Positions 1-8,562 of a stretch of 64,000 bases of DNA are shown one piece after another. The stretch lies in contig NZ_QJRI01000172.1 of assembly GCF_003254565.1 (NCBI RefSeq), forward strand, positions 62,001 through 126,000, read 5' to 3'. Every line of letters starts with the position of its first letter. Position 1 is the first letter of the stretch. A program made the position numbers and the translations under genes. Below the pieces are notes generated by a model, which worked only from the letters and a program-made list of their open reading frames with translations, did not search any database and had not been told where the DNA came from. This DNA is from Flavobacterium nitrogenifigens. GTDB lineage: Bacteria > Bacteroidota > Bacteroidia > Flavobacteriales > Flavobacteriaceae.

Positions 1-35
1 TATTAGTGTTTTTAGTAGATATTTTTATGGCTTCA

Positions 36-1190
36 TTATTTTGTATAGACCAAAACAGTCATATTGGGAGCTTGTGCTCCTGTTTCGTTGAAGGAGCCTA
101 AATACGAACCTGTTGTAGGATTAATTCGATGTTTAATAGTTGAATTCGATATTCCTCCTATATAGCTAGCCCATGCTCTTACTCTTAGTTTTATAGTATG
201 AGTGCCAGGCTCTACATCTACTACAGTATTAACAGGTACTGTTGAACCTAAACGGACAAGTCCACCACTGGCGCCATTTGCGTAGCCGTCAAAAAAGCTG
301 TAATAATTTGGATTGTATTTAACGCCATCAACAAATGTGGCAATAGATCCTTGACCAGTGTATCCGGCAGATGAGCTGGTTACTAGTACAGAACCAACAA
401 CAACGAGTCTAGAGGGTTTTGTTACTGTTATTGACAAGGTTAATCCGTTGATATCATAGTAATCATTTATTGTACTTGATATTGGTATATCTTGTAGAGG
501 CAATCCAGAACCTGTCACATTATAAGCTCCTACTAGCACTCCTGTTACCTCGCTTGTTGCTGTCCAGATTACATTCCCATTTGTATCGGCTGCAGTCGCC
601 ACAGAGCCAGGTACGGGAGTTTTATTGTCTGTTCCTTTGGCTATGGCGGCAGATTGCAGTGTCGTTGTGTTTGTATTTTCATCAATTGTTAAAGCATTGG
701 CACTTTTTGCATTATTCCAAATGCCTAGTTTTCCTTGGGTTTTATAGAGCCCGAAATAGTTGGTATTAGAAGTGATACGGTCAAAAATTTGAAAATCATT
801 TTTAATGTAAGCATTATAAATATTTGTAATGTTTTTGTTGGACATATTTAAATCCATAGTGGCAATATGGTTTCCTAAGTTGTCATTGCCTCCAAAACTT
901 GATCTGGCAACAGATTTTAAAACGCCACTTGCATCAGTCACTAATACATTATCTGAAGCTCCGCCAGCTTGTAGTCCTGTAAATGCTAAAGTAAAGTTTG
1001 GTGTTGTTGTCAGAATAGATGGTTTTGTCAACGCACCTCCTAATTGTATATAACCATTATTGGTTTCTAATCCGTTATTTACATATGGATTGATGCTAAC
1101 TTTTTCTCCAAATTGAGTGACAACTGTTTTAGTTTGGGCAGTTAAAAATCCACTTTGAATCAATAATAATAGATAGGTAATTTTTTTCAT
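36..1190 (-). CDS. secreted protein of unknown function
   Basis: I do not recognise this 384-residue protein. Residues 1-19 look like a signal peptide (MKK, then a leucine-rich core ending FLTAQ), so it is probably exported. The rest is rich in Gly, Thr, Asn and Ser with almost no Cys and reads as short beta segments. The middle, about residues 85-200, recalls repetitive tail-fibre or adhesin-like Bacteroidota proteins, and the last 150 residues look like a compact beta domain. It has no operon partner. Its start lies about 40 bp from the repeat-derived end of the next gene. A cell-surface role is a guess from composition and the signal peptide only. Confidence 0.75.
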   Translation of the reverse strand: MKKITYLLLLIQSGFLTAQTKTVVTQFGEKVSINPYVNNGLETNNGYIQLGGALTKPSILTTTPNFTLAFTGLQAGGASDNVLVTDASGVLKSVARSSFGGNDNLGNHIATMDLNMSNKNITNIYNAYIKNDFQIFDRITSNTNYFGLYKTQGKLGIWNNAKSANALTIDENTNTTTLQSAAIAKGTDNKTPVPGSVATAADTNGNVIWTATSEVTGVLVGAYNVTGSGLPLQDIPISSTINDYYDINGLTLSITVTKPSRLVVVGSVLVTSSSAGYTGQGSIATFVDGVKYNPNYYSFFDGYANGASGGLVRLGSTVPVNTVVDVEPGTHTIKLRVRAWASYIGGISNSTIKHRINPTTGSYLGSFNETGAQAPNMTVLVYTK

Positions 1191-1213
1191 TTTGAAGGTT
1201 GACTTATAGTTAA

Positions 1214-1242
1214 TGACTTAGGCTTACGGCTTATAGTTTATA
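1214..1242. repeat. degenerate 7-bp tandem repeat, left flank of regulator pair
   Basis: Reads as consecutive heptads GACTTAG, GCTTACG, GCTTATA, GTTTATA. The same unit type recurs in the same orientation at 1941-2008, so the two blocks bracket the divergent regulator pair. The last five codons of the 68-residue gene (RAYKL) are read out of or beside this repeat. Confidence 0.7.
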
Positions 1243-1437
1243 GGCTCTACTTTCTATTGCTTTTATAGATTCGTTGTTCAGTTTGTGGTATTCGGTTTTG
1301 AGCATGTCGCAGATAATTCCAACCCGATCTCCACGAATAGATTTTCGAATATAATCGTATGAATACCCGTATCTGTCTTTTATAATCTTTAAGACATCTT
1401 GATTATAACTTGGTTTAGATTTTATATTTTTGCCCAT
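1231..1437 (-). CDS. small basic putative DNA-binding protein (Cro-like position)
   Basis: A 68-residue Lys/Arg-rich protein that I do not recognise by family. It is divergent from the HTH regulator at 1528, with a 90-bp spacer holding two operator-like repeats and a promoter that reads toward this gene. Size, charge and position fit a Cro/CII-like partner of a phage-type repressor. Residues about 10-40 could form two or three helices of HTH type, but no family motif is clear. Its stop codon and last residues come from the heptad repeat at 1214-1242, suggesting an end rewritten by repeat insertion. Confidence 0.55.
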   Translation of the reverse strand: MGKNIKSKPSYNQDVLKIIKDRYGYSYDYIRKSIRGDRVGIICDMLKTEYHKLNNESIKAIESRAYKL

Positions 1438-1462
1438 TGATCTGTTTGTATTAACAATCGGA

Positions 1463-1490
1463 CAAATATAGTAAGATATTTCCTAAACAA
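1463..1490 (-). promoter_or_regulatory. promoter for the 1231-1437 gene
   Basis: On the minus strand a TTG (complement of 1488-1490) is followed after 17 bases by TATATTTG (complement of 1463-1470). This fits the Flavobacterium consensus TTG-N17-23-TAnnTTTG. Its spacer coincides with operator-like copy 1 at 1469-1487, as expected for a repressed promoter. Confidence 0.6.
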
Positions 1491-1517
1491 ACAAGAAATA
1501 GTAAGAAATTTTCTAAA
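1469..1517. promoter_or_regulatory. pair of operator-like repeats between divergent regulator genes
   Basis: Two 19-bp copies, TAGTAAGATATTTCCTAAA (1469-1487) and TAGTAAGAAATTTTCTAAA (1499-1517), differ at two positions. Their starts are 30 bp apart, close to three helical turns. Copy 1 fills the spacer of the minus-strand promoter, and copy 2 lies 10 bp before the repressor start codon. The arrangement suggests cooperative repressor binding and autoregulation; that reading is inference. Confidence 0.55.
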
Positions 1518-1527
1518 TATCACTTTA

Positions 1528-1923
1528 ATGATAGAAAATACCATACATAGAATTAAGCAGTATATCGATTTTAAAGGGATTAAAGTCAGTATATTTGAAA
1601 AAGAGGTTGGGATGTCCAATGGTTCTTTTGCTAGTCAATTAAAAAATAATAAAACTATCGGGGTAGATAAATTAGAAAATATCTTAAAAAAGTACTCGGA
1701 AATTAATATAGAATGGCTTTTGACAGGAAACGGAAATATGTTGAAATGTGATGTTTTAAATGAAGAAGGATTAGTCTATAATAGAACAGAAAAAGAAGAT
1801 ACTGAGAAACTTATTAATTATAAAGAATTGGCTGAGGCCAGAAAAGAAACGATTGAAAGCCTTCAAAAGGTAATTTTATATTTAGAAACTCAAATTGCAG
1901 CAAACAGCCAAAATAAAAAGTAG
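1528..1923 (+). CDS. HTH transcriptional regulator, phage-repressor type
   Basis: 131 residues. The N-terminal 65 or so form a lambda-repressor-like helix-turn-helix of the kind common in Bacteroidota phage and island repressors: an Asn/Ser-rich recognition region (MSNGSFASQLKNNKTIG) followed by IEWLLTGNGNM, a typical closing motif. Residues about 90-125 form a Glu/Lys/Leu-rich heptad stretch suited to a coiled-coil dimer. There is no peptidase-type C-terminal domain, so it is not a LexA/CI autoprotease. It probably binds the two repeats at 1469-1517 and controls both itself and the divergent small gene. No other phage genes are near, so it may be a remnant or a small domesticated module. Confidence 0.8.
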   Translation: MIENTIHRIKQYIDFKGIKVSIFEKEVGMSNGSFASQLKNNKTIGVDKLENILKKYSEINIEWLLTGNGNMLKCDVLNEEGLVYNRTEKEDTEKLINYKELAEARKETIESLQKVILYLETQIAANSQNKK

Positions 1924-1940
1924 ATGCTTTGTGTTTTTGG

Positions 1941-2008
1941 TTTATAGTTTATAGTTTATAGTTTATAGTTTATAGTTTATAGTTTATAGTTTATAGTTTA
2001 TAGTTTAT
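1941..2008. repeat. near-perfect 7-bp tandem repeat (TTTATAG)n
   Basis: The heptamer TTTATAG is repeated about 9.7 times without interruption over 68 bp, starting 18 bp after the repressor stop codon. It is the longest pure tandem repeat in the window and a likely slippage site. Shorter relatives lie at 1214-1242 and around the four-helix-bundle gene at 7.2-7.8 kb. Confidence 0.95.
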
Positions 2009-2133
2009 GGTTGTGGGGTGTTGGCTAAGTAGAAAATTTTAAATAAAGATTAGAATAGAATAACAGTTCTTAGGATTATTTTCTTCTAGTTTTTATTAAA
2101 TAGTGGTGTGTTCTGCTTTTAAGCATTATTTTT

Positions 2134-2141
2134 TACATTTG
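2134..2141 (+). promoter_or_regulatory. candidate -7 box of the SulP gene
   Basis: TACATTTG matches TAnnTTTG and ends 6 bp before the ATG at 2148, which would give an almost leaderless mRNA. No TTG -33 element is visible at the usual distance, so this is tentative. Confidence 0.35.
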
Positions 2142-2147
2142 TACGGT

Positions 2148-3677
2148 ATGAAAAAAGCATTCCAACTCTTCGATTTTAGCCAGAAAGTCAATTACAAAAA
2201 CGAAATTTTAGCGGGTTTAACTGTAGCAATGACTATGATTCCAGAATCGTTGTCGTTTGCTATTTTGGCAGGATTTCCACCATTAGTCGGCTTATATGCC
2301 GCTTTTATTGCGGGATTAGTTACGGCTATTTTTGGAGGAAGACCCGGAATGATTTCGGGCGGGGCGGGAGCAACGGTTATTGTTTTGATCGCCTTAATGA
2401 AATCGCACGGAATAGAATATGTTTTTGCCGCCGTAGCTCTTGGCGGTGTTGTCCAGATCTGCATAGGACTTTTTAAACTCGGAAAATTTATTCGGTTAGT
2501 TCCACAACCCGTAATGTTTGGTTTTGTAAACGGTTTGGCAGTTGTGATTTTCATGTCGCAGCTAGAACAGTTTAAAACCGTTGTTAATGGACAGGTTTCT
2601 TGGCTTCAGGGAACTCCTTTATACATTATGCTAGGCTTGGTTGCTTTGACCATTGCGATTGTTTTGATTTTCCCGAAGATTACAAAAGCAGTTCCGGCAT
2701 CTTTGGTAGCTATTATGGTCGTTTTTGCTTTGGTAATTGTCTTTAATATCGAAACCAAAACGGTTGAAGATATCGCTTCGGTTCAAGGCGGATTTCCTCC
2801 GTTTCATATTCCGAATATTCCATTTTCTTTTGAAACTTTAAAAGTAATATTTCCATATTCGGTAATTGTTGCGGCTGTTGGTCTGACTGAGGGTTTGCTT
2901 ACACTGAATTTGGTTGATGAAATTACAGGAACAAGAGGAAATAGTAACCGAGAATGTATTGCGCAAGGAAGTTCAAATATTTTAAATGGTTTTTTCTACG
3001 GAATGGGAGGTTGTCCTATGATTGCGCAGACTTTAGTGAATCTTGGTGCAGGATCTAGAGCCAGACTTTCGGGAATTATTGCTGCACTGACTATTTTATT
3101 GATTATCCTTTTTGGAGCGCCTGTAATAGGCAAATTGCCAATGGCGGCCTTAGTAGGGGTAATGATGATGGTAGCCATTACGACTTTTGAATGGGCAAGT
3201 TTTAGGATTATTAATAAAATGCCAAAACATGATATTTTGGTTGGAATTCTAGTAGCTGTAATTACCATTGTGTTGCATAATCTGGCTTTAGCGGTGTTAA
3301 TTGGCGTAATTATTTCAGCTCTAGTTTTTGCTTGGGAAAGTGCTAAAAGAATTCGTGCAAGGCATTATATTGATGAAAACGGAATAAAACATTACGAAAT
3401 CTACGGGCCGTTATTCTTTGGTTCAACTACTACTTTTTTAGAAAAGTTTGATATCCAAAACGATCCCAATCATATTATAATCGATTTTAAAGAAAGCCGT
3501 GTTTCTGATATGTCGGCGATTGAAGCTTTGAATAATATTACTAAAAAATACAATCAGCTCAATAAAACCGTAGAGTTACAACATTTAAGTGCCGACTGCA
3601 GACAACTGCTCAAAAATGCTGATGCGGTTATAAATGTTAATGTTATTGAAGATCCTACTTATAAAGTGGTTAGTTAA
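2148..3677 (+). CDS. SulP family inorganic anion transporter
   Basis: 509 residues from the ATG at 2148; an upstream in-frame start at 2103 would add 15 residues not typical of the family. A sulfate-permease membrane domain (about residues 10-400, 10-14 hydrophobic segments, with the early motif TVAMTMIPESLSFAILAG) is followed by a cytoplasmic STAS domain (about 410-505, with IIDFKESRVSDMSAIEAL). SulP proteins carry sulfate, bicarbonate or other anions across the inner membrane; the substrate cannot be told from sequence. No carbonic anhydrase or sulfate-assimilation gene is adjacent. The stop codon lies in the left arm of the inverted repeat at 3674-4044 and the gene converges on the pyrophosphatase. 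Confidence 0.93.
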   Translation: MKKAFQLFDFSQKVNYKNEILAGLTVAMTMIPESLSFAILAGFPPLVGLYAAFIAGLVTAIFGGRPGMISGGAGATVIVLIALMKSHGIEYVFAAVALGGVVQICIGLFKLGKFIRLVPQPVMFGFVNGLAVVIFMSQLEQFKTVVNGQVSWLQGTPLYIMLGLVALTIAIVLIFPKITKAVPASLVAIMVVFALVIVFNIETKTVEDIASVQGGFPPFHIPNIPFSFETLKVIFPYSVIVAAVGLTEGLLTLNLVDEITGTRGNSNRECIAQGSSNILNGFFYGMGGCPMIAQTLVNLGAGSRARLSGIIAALTILLIILFGAPVIGKLPMAALVGVMMMVAITTFEWASFRIINKMPKHDILVGILVAVITIVLHNLALAVLIGVIISALVFAWESAKRIRARHYIDENGIKHYEIYGPLFFGSTTTFLEKFDIQNDPNHIIIDFKESRVSDMSAIEALNNITKKYNQLNKTVELQHLSADCRQLLKNADAVINVNVIEDPTYKVVS

Positions 3678-4044
3678 TTAGATAATGTGGCAATTTGATA
3701 ATTAGATAATGCTATTGACAATGTGTATTTGTAGAGGCGTACTGCAGTGCGTCTATGCAACGTAACCACAATGATTGATATACAAGATACAAGACTAGAC
3801 GCACTGCGGTGCGTCTCTACAGATATATGCTGTATGAAATTGTTTTTTTGAATTGCCTCCAGCTTTAGCTGGAGGAATAAAAAGTGTATAAAAAAGGCTT
3901 TAGCCAAACTTGATAGTTCGGCTAAAGCCTTTGGAGATGTTTAAATAAGCTGACCTCCAGCTAAAACTGGAGGCAATTCAATATATTAAGCTATTCCAAT
4001 TCAAAAATTATCTAATTATCAAATTGACACATTATCTAATTTAA
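3674..4044. repeat. nested inverted-repeat element between convergent genes
   Basis: The outer arms 3674-3710 and 4007-4044 match with one mismatch and one indel, and each contains the stop codon of the adjoining gene. The arms are octads: ATTAGATA, ATGTGGCA, ATTTGATA, ATTAGATA. Inside lie two side-by-side structures. One has arms 3731-3755 and 3796-3820 (22 of 25 matches), each arm itself palindromic. The other has arms 3850-3875 and 3954-3979 (25 of 26) enclosing a hairpin 3893-3910/3915-3932 with loop TGAT. An open reading frame across 3674-3907 is an artefact of these repeats. The element probably ends transcription in both directions. Confidence 0.9.
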
Positions 4045-5240
4045 CGTAGCATTGCCTCTACATCACTCAATTTTCCATCAATTTCGCCAACTTGCAAGCC
4101 TAAAATATGAGCAATTAAAGGATAAACCGAAACGTTCTGAAACGGTTTTACTTTTTTATTGACTTTAAAAGCAGGTCCCTTTGCATAGAAAATGGCATGC
4201 ATATCTTTTTCATCATTGTCATAACCATGCGTTCCGCCATTGATATGCGTGCTTTCTTTGCTAACTAAACTCCATCCTTTATCGGCTTCAATTACAAAAT
4301 CATGTACACGCGGATTTGTTCCGTAATGTAATCTTTCAGGAACTTCAGTCGATTTCCAGAATTTAATATGTGGCACTTTTTTCAAAGCATTGGCAATCGA
4401 ATCTTGATAGCCTGGTTTTGCCTGCAGACTCATAATTGGGTTAATAACGTCTTTATAGCCTAACCATTCTGGTTTTATGTAATCCAATACCGCTACTTTT
4501 TTATCATTGCTGATAGTAGCCATTCCGTGGTCTGAAACGATGATCAAATTGATTTGTTTTCCAATAGGCAATTGATCTAATCTTCTAGATATTTCGCCCA
4601 TAATTGAATCCATTTTAATCACTGTTTTTTCGGTTTTTGGCGAAAGCGGACCAAAATTATGACCCGTATGATCTGGTTCGTCAAAATATAAAGTTACCAA
4701 ATGCGGACGCTGTTTTTCGGGAAGCTGTAGCCATTTCATAACGGTATCTATTCTAGCTCCGTAAGGAACTTTGCCATCGTAGTTTTTGAAATAACTCGGA
4801 TTTCTATTGTCGATATCAGAACCTGGCCAAAAGAAAGAAGCTGTTTTTACGCCTTGTTCTTCAGCTAAATTCCAAATCGGATTTCCGCCATAAAATCTTG
4901 AATCATTTTTTGCATTACTTGATAAAGAAAAAGCTTGGTTCAAAGAAGCATCATAAAAAACATTATTGATGATGCCGTGATGATCTGGGTAAAGTCCCGT
5001 TACAATCGAATAATGATTTGGAAAAGTTTTACTTGGGTAAGATGGTTTCATTGATTTTGCATGAACGCCTTCTTTTTCAATCTGCTTTAGATTTGGGAGA
5101 TTGTACATTTTGCCATAATCCCAGCGAAAGCCATCCATAGAAACTAAAACTACATAATTGTCTTTATTGGTTTGGGCTTGTATAGTTAAAGAAAGTAAAA
5201 GAAAAGTGAAAGATAGAAGATAGGTAAAATGCTTTTTCAT
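4041..5240 (-). CDS. secreted nucleotide pyrophosphatase/phosphodiesterase (alkaline phosphatase superfamily)
   Basis: 399 residues with a clear signal peptide (about 1-22, ending IQAQ), so periplasmic or surface-exposed. It has the type I phosphodiesterase/NPP fold: metal ligand Asp in VLVSMDGFR (D36), nucleophile Thr72 in PSKTFPNHY followed by SIVTGLYPDHHG, second metal site YFDEPDHTGH (D187, H191), and SDHGM (D237-H238). Such enzymes cleave phosphodiester or pyrophosphate bonds of nucleotides and related substrates in two-metal chemistry. Length fits the compact bacterial form without the extra animal domains. It stands alone on the minus strand. Confidence 0.92.
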   Translation of the reverse strand: MKKHFTYLLSFTFLLLSLTIQAQTNKDNYVVLVSMDGFRWDYGKMYNLPNLKQIEKEGVHAKSMKPSYPSKTFPNHYSIVTGLYPDHHGIINNVFYDASLNQAFSLSSNAKNDSRFYGGNPIWNLAEEQGVKTASFFWPGSDIDNRNPSYFKNYDGKVPYGARIDTVMKWLQLPEKQRPHLVTLYFDEPDHTGHNFGPLSPKTEKTVIKMDSIMGEISRRLDQLPIGKQINLIIVSDHGMATISNDKKVAVLDYIKPEWLGYKDVINPIMSLQAKPGYQDSIANALKKVPHIKFWKSTEVPERLHYGTNPRVHDFVIEADKGWSLVSKESTHINGGTHGYDNDEKDMHAIFYAKGPAFKVNKKVKPFQNVSVYPLIAHILGLQVGEIDGKLSDVEAMLR

Positions 5241-5317
5241 TTTTTAAATTTATAATAACCACAAAGGTAGAGATAACAGGTATTTTAAAGAAAAAGAGAA
5301 TGTTAAATAAAAAGTTA

Positions 5318-5500
5318 GCCACGACCCGAGCGATAGCGAACAGGCGAAGCAATTCACGAATTATTTTTTTTAAATCTTTGCGGGTATCATTATCGATAAA
5401 TTACACAGATTAAAAGATTATAATCTGTGTAATCTTTTTAATCTGTGGCAAATAAATAAAAACACACAGATTAGAAAAAAATAATTCGTGAATTCGTGGC
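5318..5500. repeat. inverted repeat with interrupted left arm, upstream of the pyrophosphatase gene
   Basis: The right arm 5475-5500 is built of the octad CACGAATT twice plus an AT tail. Its complement appears on the left as 5318-5324 and 5352-5370, split by about 27 bp containing GAGCGATAGCGAA. Inside is a perfect 12-bp palindrome, 5400-5411/5422-5433 (ATTACACAGATT). The words ACAGATTAAA and TTAATCTGTGGC recur at 12331-12366 and 12787-12820. No gene is seen in 5241-5563, which lies between the pyrophosphatase start and the groEL stop. Confidence 0.75.
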
Positions 5501-5563
5501 GAACAAAACAAAAAAAACGCCAGATAGAAAATCCGGCGCTTTAATTTTTAAGAAGAGAATGAA

Positions 5564-7345
<1,782 letters not shown>

Positions 7346-7351
7346 TACAGC

Positions 7352-7708
7352 TTATTGCTGAACTAATACTTGCTTTAGTTTGTAAATTTTACTTTTTATA
7401 CTGTTGATTTTTTCTATTTGATTTTCTGCAATTTCACTATTTAAATATTGCAGATCTCGAGCTAAAATCAATAAGTATTCTGTTTCATTTGCAGAACCTA
7501 AAGCAATGTTGAGAAATTGATTAAATTCTTTGTCGCTATTTCTTCCACATCCTTCACTAATATTTGTTGGGATTGAGGAAGATGCCCTTCTAATCTGACT
7601 TGTTAATCCGTATAACTCCTCTTTTGGAAAAAGAGATGTTAATTTATAGATTTCTAAAGTTAAAGAATGGCTAAGCTGCCAAATGTCATATTTTTTAAAA
7701 TCTCTCAT
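7352..7708 (-). CDS. four-helix-bundle protein (S23 / rRNA intervening-sequence family)
   Basis: 118 residues from the ATG at 7708. An upstream in-frame start at 7750 would read through repeat DNA and does not fit the family, whose members begin like MRDFKKYDIWQLSH. The signatures LTSQIRRASSSIPTNISEG and NEFLNIALGSANE-type helices identify the family first known from 23S rRNA intervening sequences and related to the Avd accessory protein of diversity-generating retroelements. Biochemical role is unsettled; the fold is a pentameric helical bundle that may bind nucleic acid. It lies in the spacer between groES and groEL, in the same orientation, with heptad repeats on both sides. No rRNA or reverse transcriptase is near, so it looks like an inserted orphan. 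Confidence 0.92.
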   Translation of the reverse strand: MRDFKKYDIWQLSHSLTLEIYKLTSLFPKEELYGLTSQIRRASSSIPTNISEGCGRNSDKEFNQFLNIALGSANETEYLLILARDLQYLNSEIAENQIEKINSIKSKIYKLKQVLVQQ

Positions 7709-7715
7709 TTTTTTG

Positions 7716-7790
7716 TTGGCTTTAAGCTTTAGGCAGTAGGCTATAGGCATTTTGTGAAAGCTTATAGCTTAAAGCTTACGGCTTACAGCA
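7716..7790. repeat. 7-bp tandem repeats between the four-helix-bundle gene and groES
   Basis: Heptads GGCTTTA, AGCTTTA, GGCAGTA, GGCTATA and then AGCTTAT, AGCTTAA, AGCTTAC, GGCTTAC run with few breaks up to the groES stop codon. They mirror the blocks at 7208-7345, so the orphan gene is enclosed by the same repeat type on both sides. Confidence 0.8.
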
Positions 7791-7794
7791 ATCT

Positions 7795-8070
7795 TTAGAT
7801 AATTGCAAGGATATCGTCCTCACGCATAATCAAATAATCAGTACCTTCTAATTTTAATTCAGTACCAGCATATTTTCCGTAAAGAACAGTATCACCAACT
7901 TTTACAGTCATAGTGTGATCTTTAGTTCCGTTTCCTACTGCAACTACAGTTCCTTTTTGTGGTTTCTCTTTGGCAGTATCTGGAATAAAAATACCTGAGG
8001 CAGTTTTAGTTTCAGCTGCAACAGGCTCAATAAGTACGCGGTCTGAAAGCGGTTTAATGTTTAAAGCCAT
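7795..8070 (-). CDS. groES: co-chaperonin GroES (Hsp10)
   Basis: 91 residues, normal length. It starts [16 protein letters not shown], carries the mobile loop region around [19 protein letters not shown], and ends with the family-typical EDDILAII. The heptameric lid caps GroEL. It is first in the groES, four-helix-bundle, groEL series and the likely promoter lies in 8071-8160. The secG terminator at 8162-8192 isolates it from upstream transcription. Confidence 0.98.
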   Translation of the reverse strand: MALNIKPLSDRVLIEPVAAETKTASGIFIPDTAKEKPQKGTVVAVGNGTKDHTMTVKVGDTVLYGKYAGTELKLEGTDYLIMREDDILAII

Positions 8071-8161
8071 GATTTTATATTATTATAAGTTATACGATTT
8101 TTTTTCTGTTCTATAAACTTTCAGAAACTATGCCATGCTAGAAAAACTGACATTATTTCTT

Positions 8162-8192
8162 AAAAAAAATGCCAGCTTTGACAGGCTGGCAT
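8162..8192 (-). terminator. rho-independent terminator after secG
   Basis: Stem ATGCCAGC (8169-8176) pairs with GCTGGCAT (8185-8192). On the minus strand it is followed by a run of T (complement of the A run 8162-8169). It lies between the secG stop and the groES promoter region. Confidence 0.85.
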
Positions 8193-8214
8193 TAGATTTT
8201 ATATAGAGCTTCTA

Positions 8215-8559
8215 TTATTTAGCTGGTGCTGGAGTTGCAGGAGCTGGTGTAGTTCCTTGCGCTGGAGCTGCAGGTGCATTTGCTGGAGCCTCAGTTTTGT
8301 CAATAATTTTAGATTCTGTATCGCTTAAAGATCCAGAGAAGCTTAAGCTTGAAAGTAAAATTAGCACAATTAAAACAGTAGCTAAAGTCCAAGTACTTTT
8401 ATCTAAAAAGTCAGTTGTTTTTTGTACTCCACCTAACATTTGAGTTCCGCTGATAGTAGACGATAATCCGCCTCCTTTAGGGTTTTGTACCATGATAACT
8501 ACGATCAATAGAAAACAAACTATTGTGATTAAAACTAAAAAAATTGAAAATGTGCTCAT
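8215..8559 (-). CDS. secG: preprotein translocase subunit SecG
   Basis: 114 residues. It has two membrane segments (about 3-23 and 55-75) joined by the family loop VQNPKGGGLSSTISGTQMLGG, and then an Ala/Pro-rich tail (about 85-114) common in Bacteroidota SecG. It is the small accessory subunit of the SecYEG channel in the inner membrane. It follows the TPR-protein gene by 3 bp on the same strand and ends in a strong terminator. Confidence 0.96.
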   Translation of the reverse strand: MSTFSIFLVLITIVCFLLIVVIMVQNPKGGGLSSTISGTQMLGGVQKTTDFLDKSTWTLATVLIVLILLSSLSFSGSLSDTESKIIDKTEAPANAPAAPAQGTTPAPATPAPAK

Positions 8560-8562
8560 TAC

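Noticed and set aside
1941..2008. Possible CRISPR-like repeat array
   Set aside because: The 7-bp units are contiguous without spacers and no cas genes are present.
3674..3907. 77-codon open frame on the minus strand
   Set aside because: It lies wholly inside the nested inverted-repeat element; its sequence is dictated by the palindromes and no family or start signal supports it.
7352..7708. Four-helix-bundle gene as part of a diversity-generating retroelement
   Set aside because: No reverse transcriptase, template repeat or variable repeat is found in the window.
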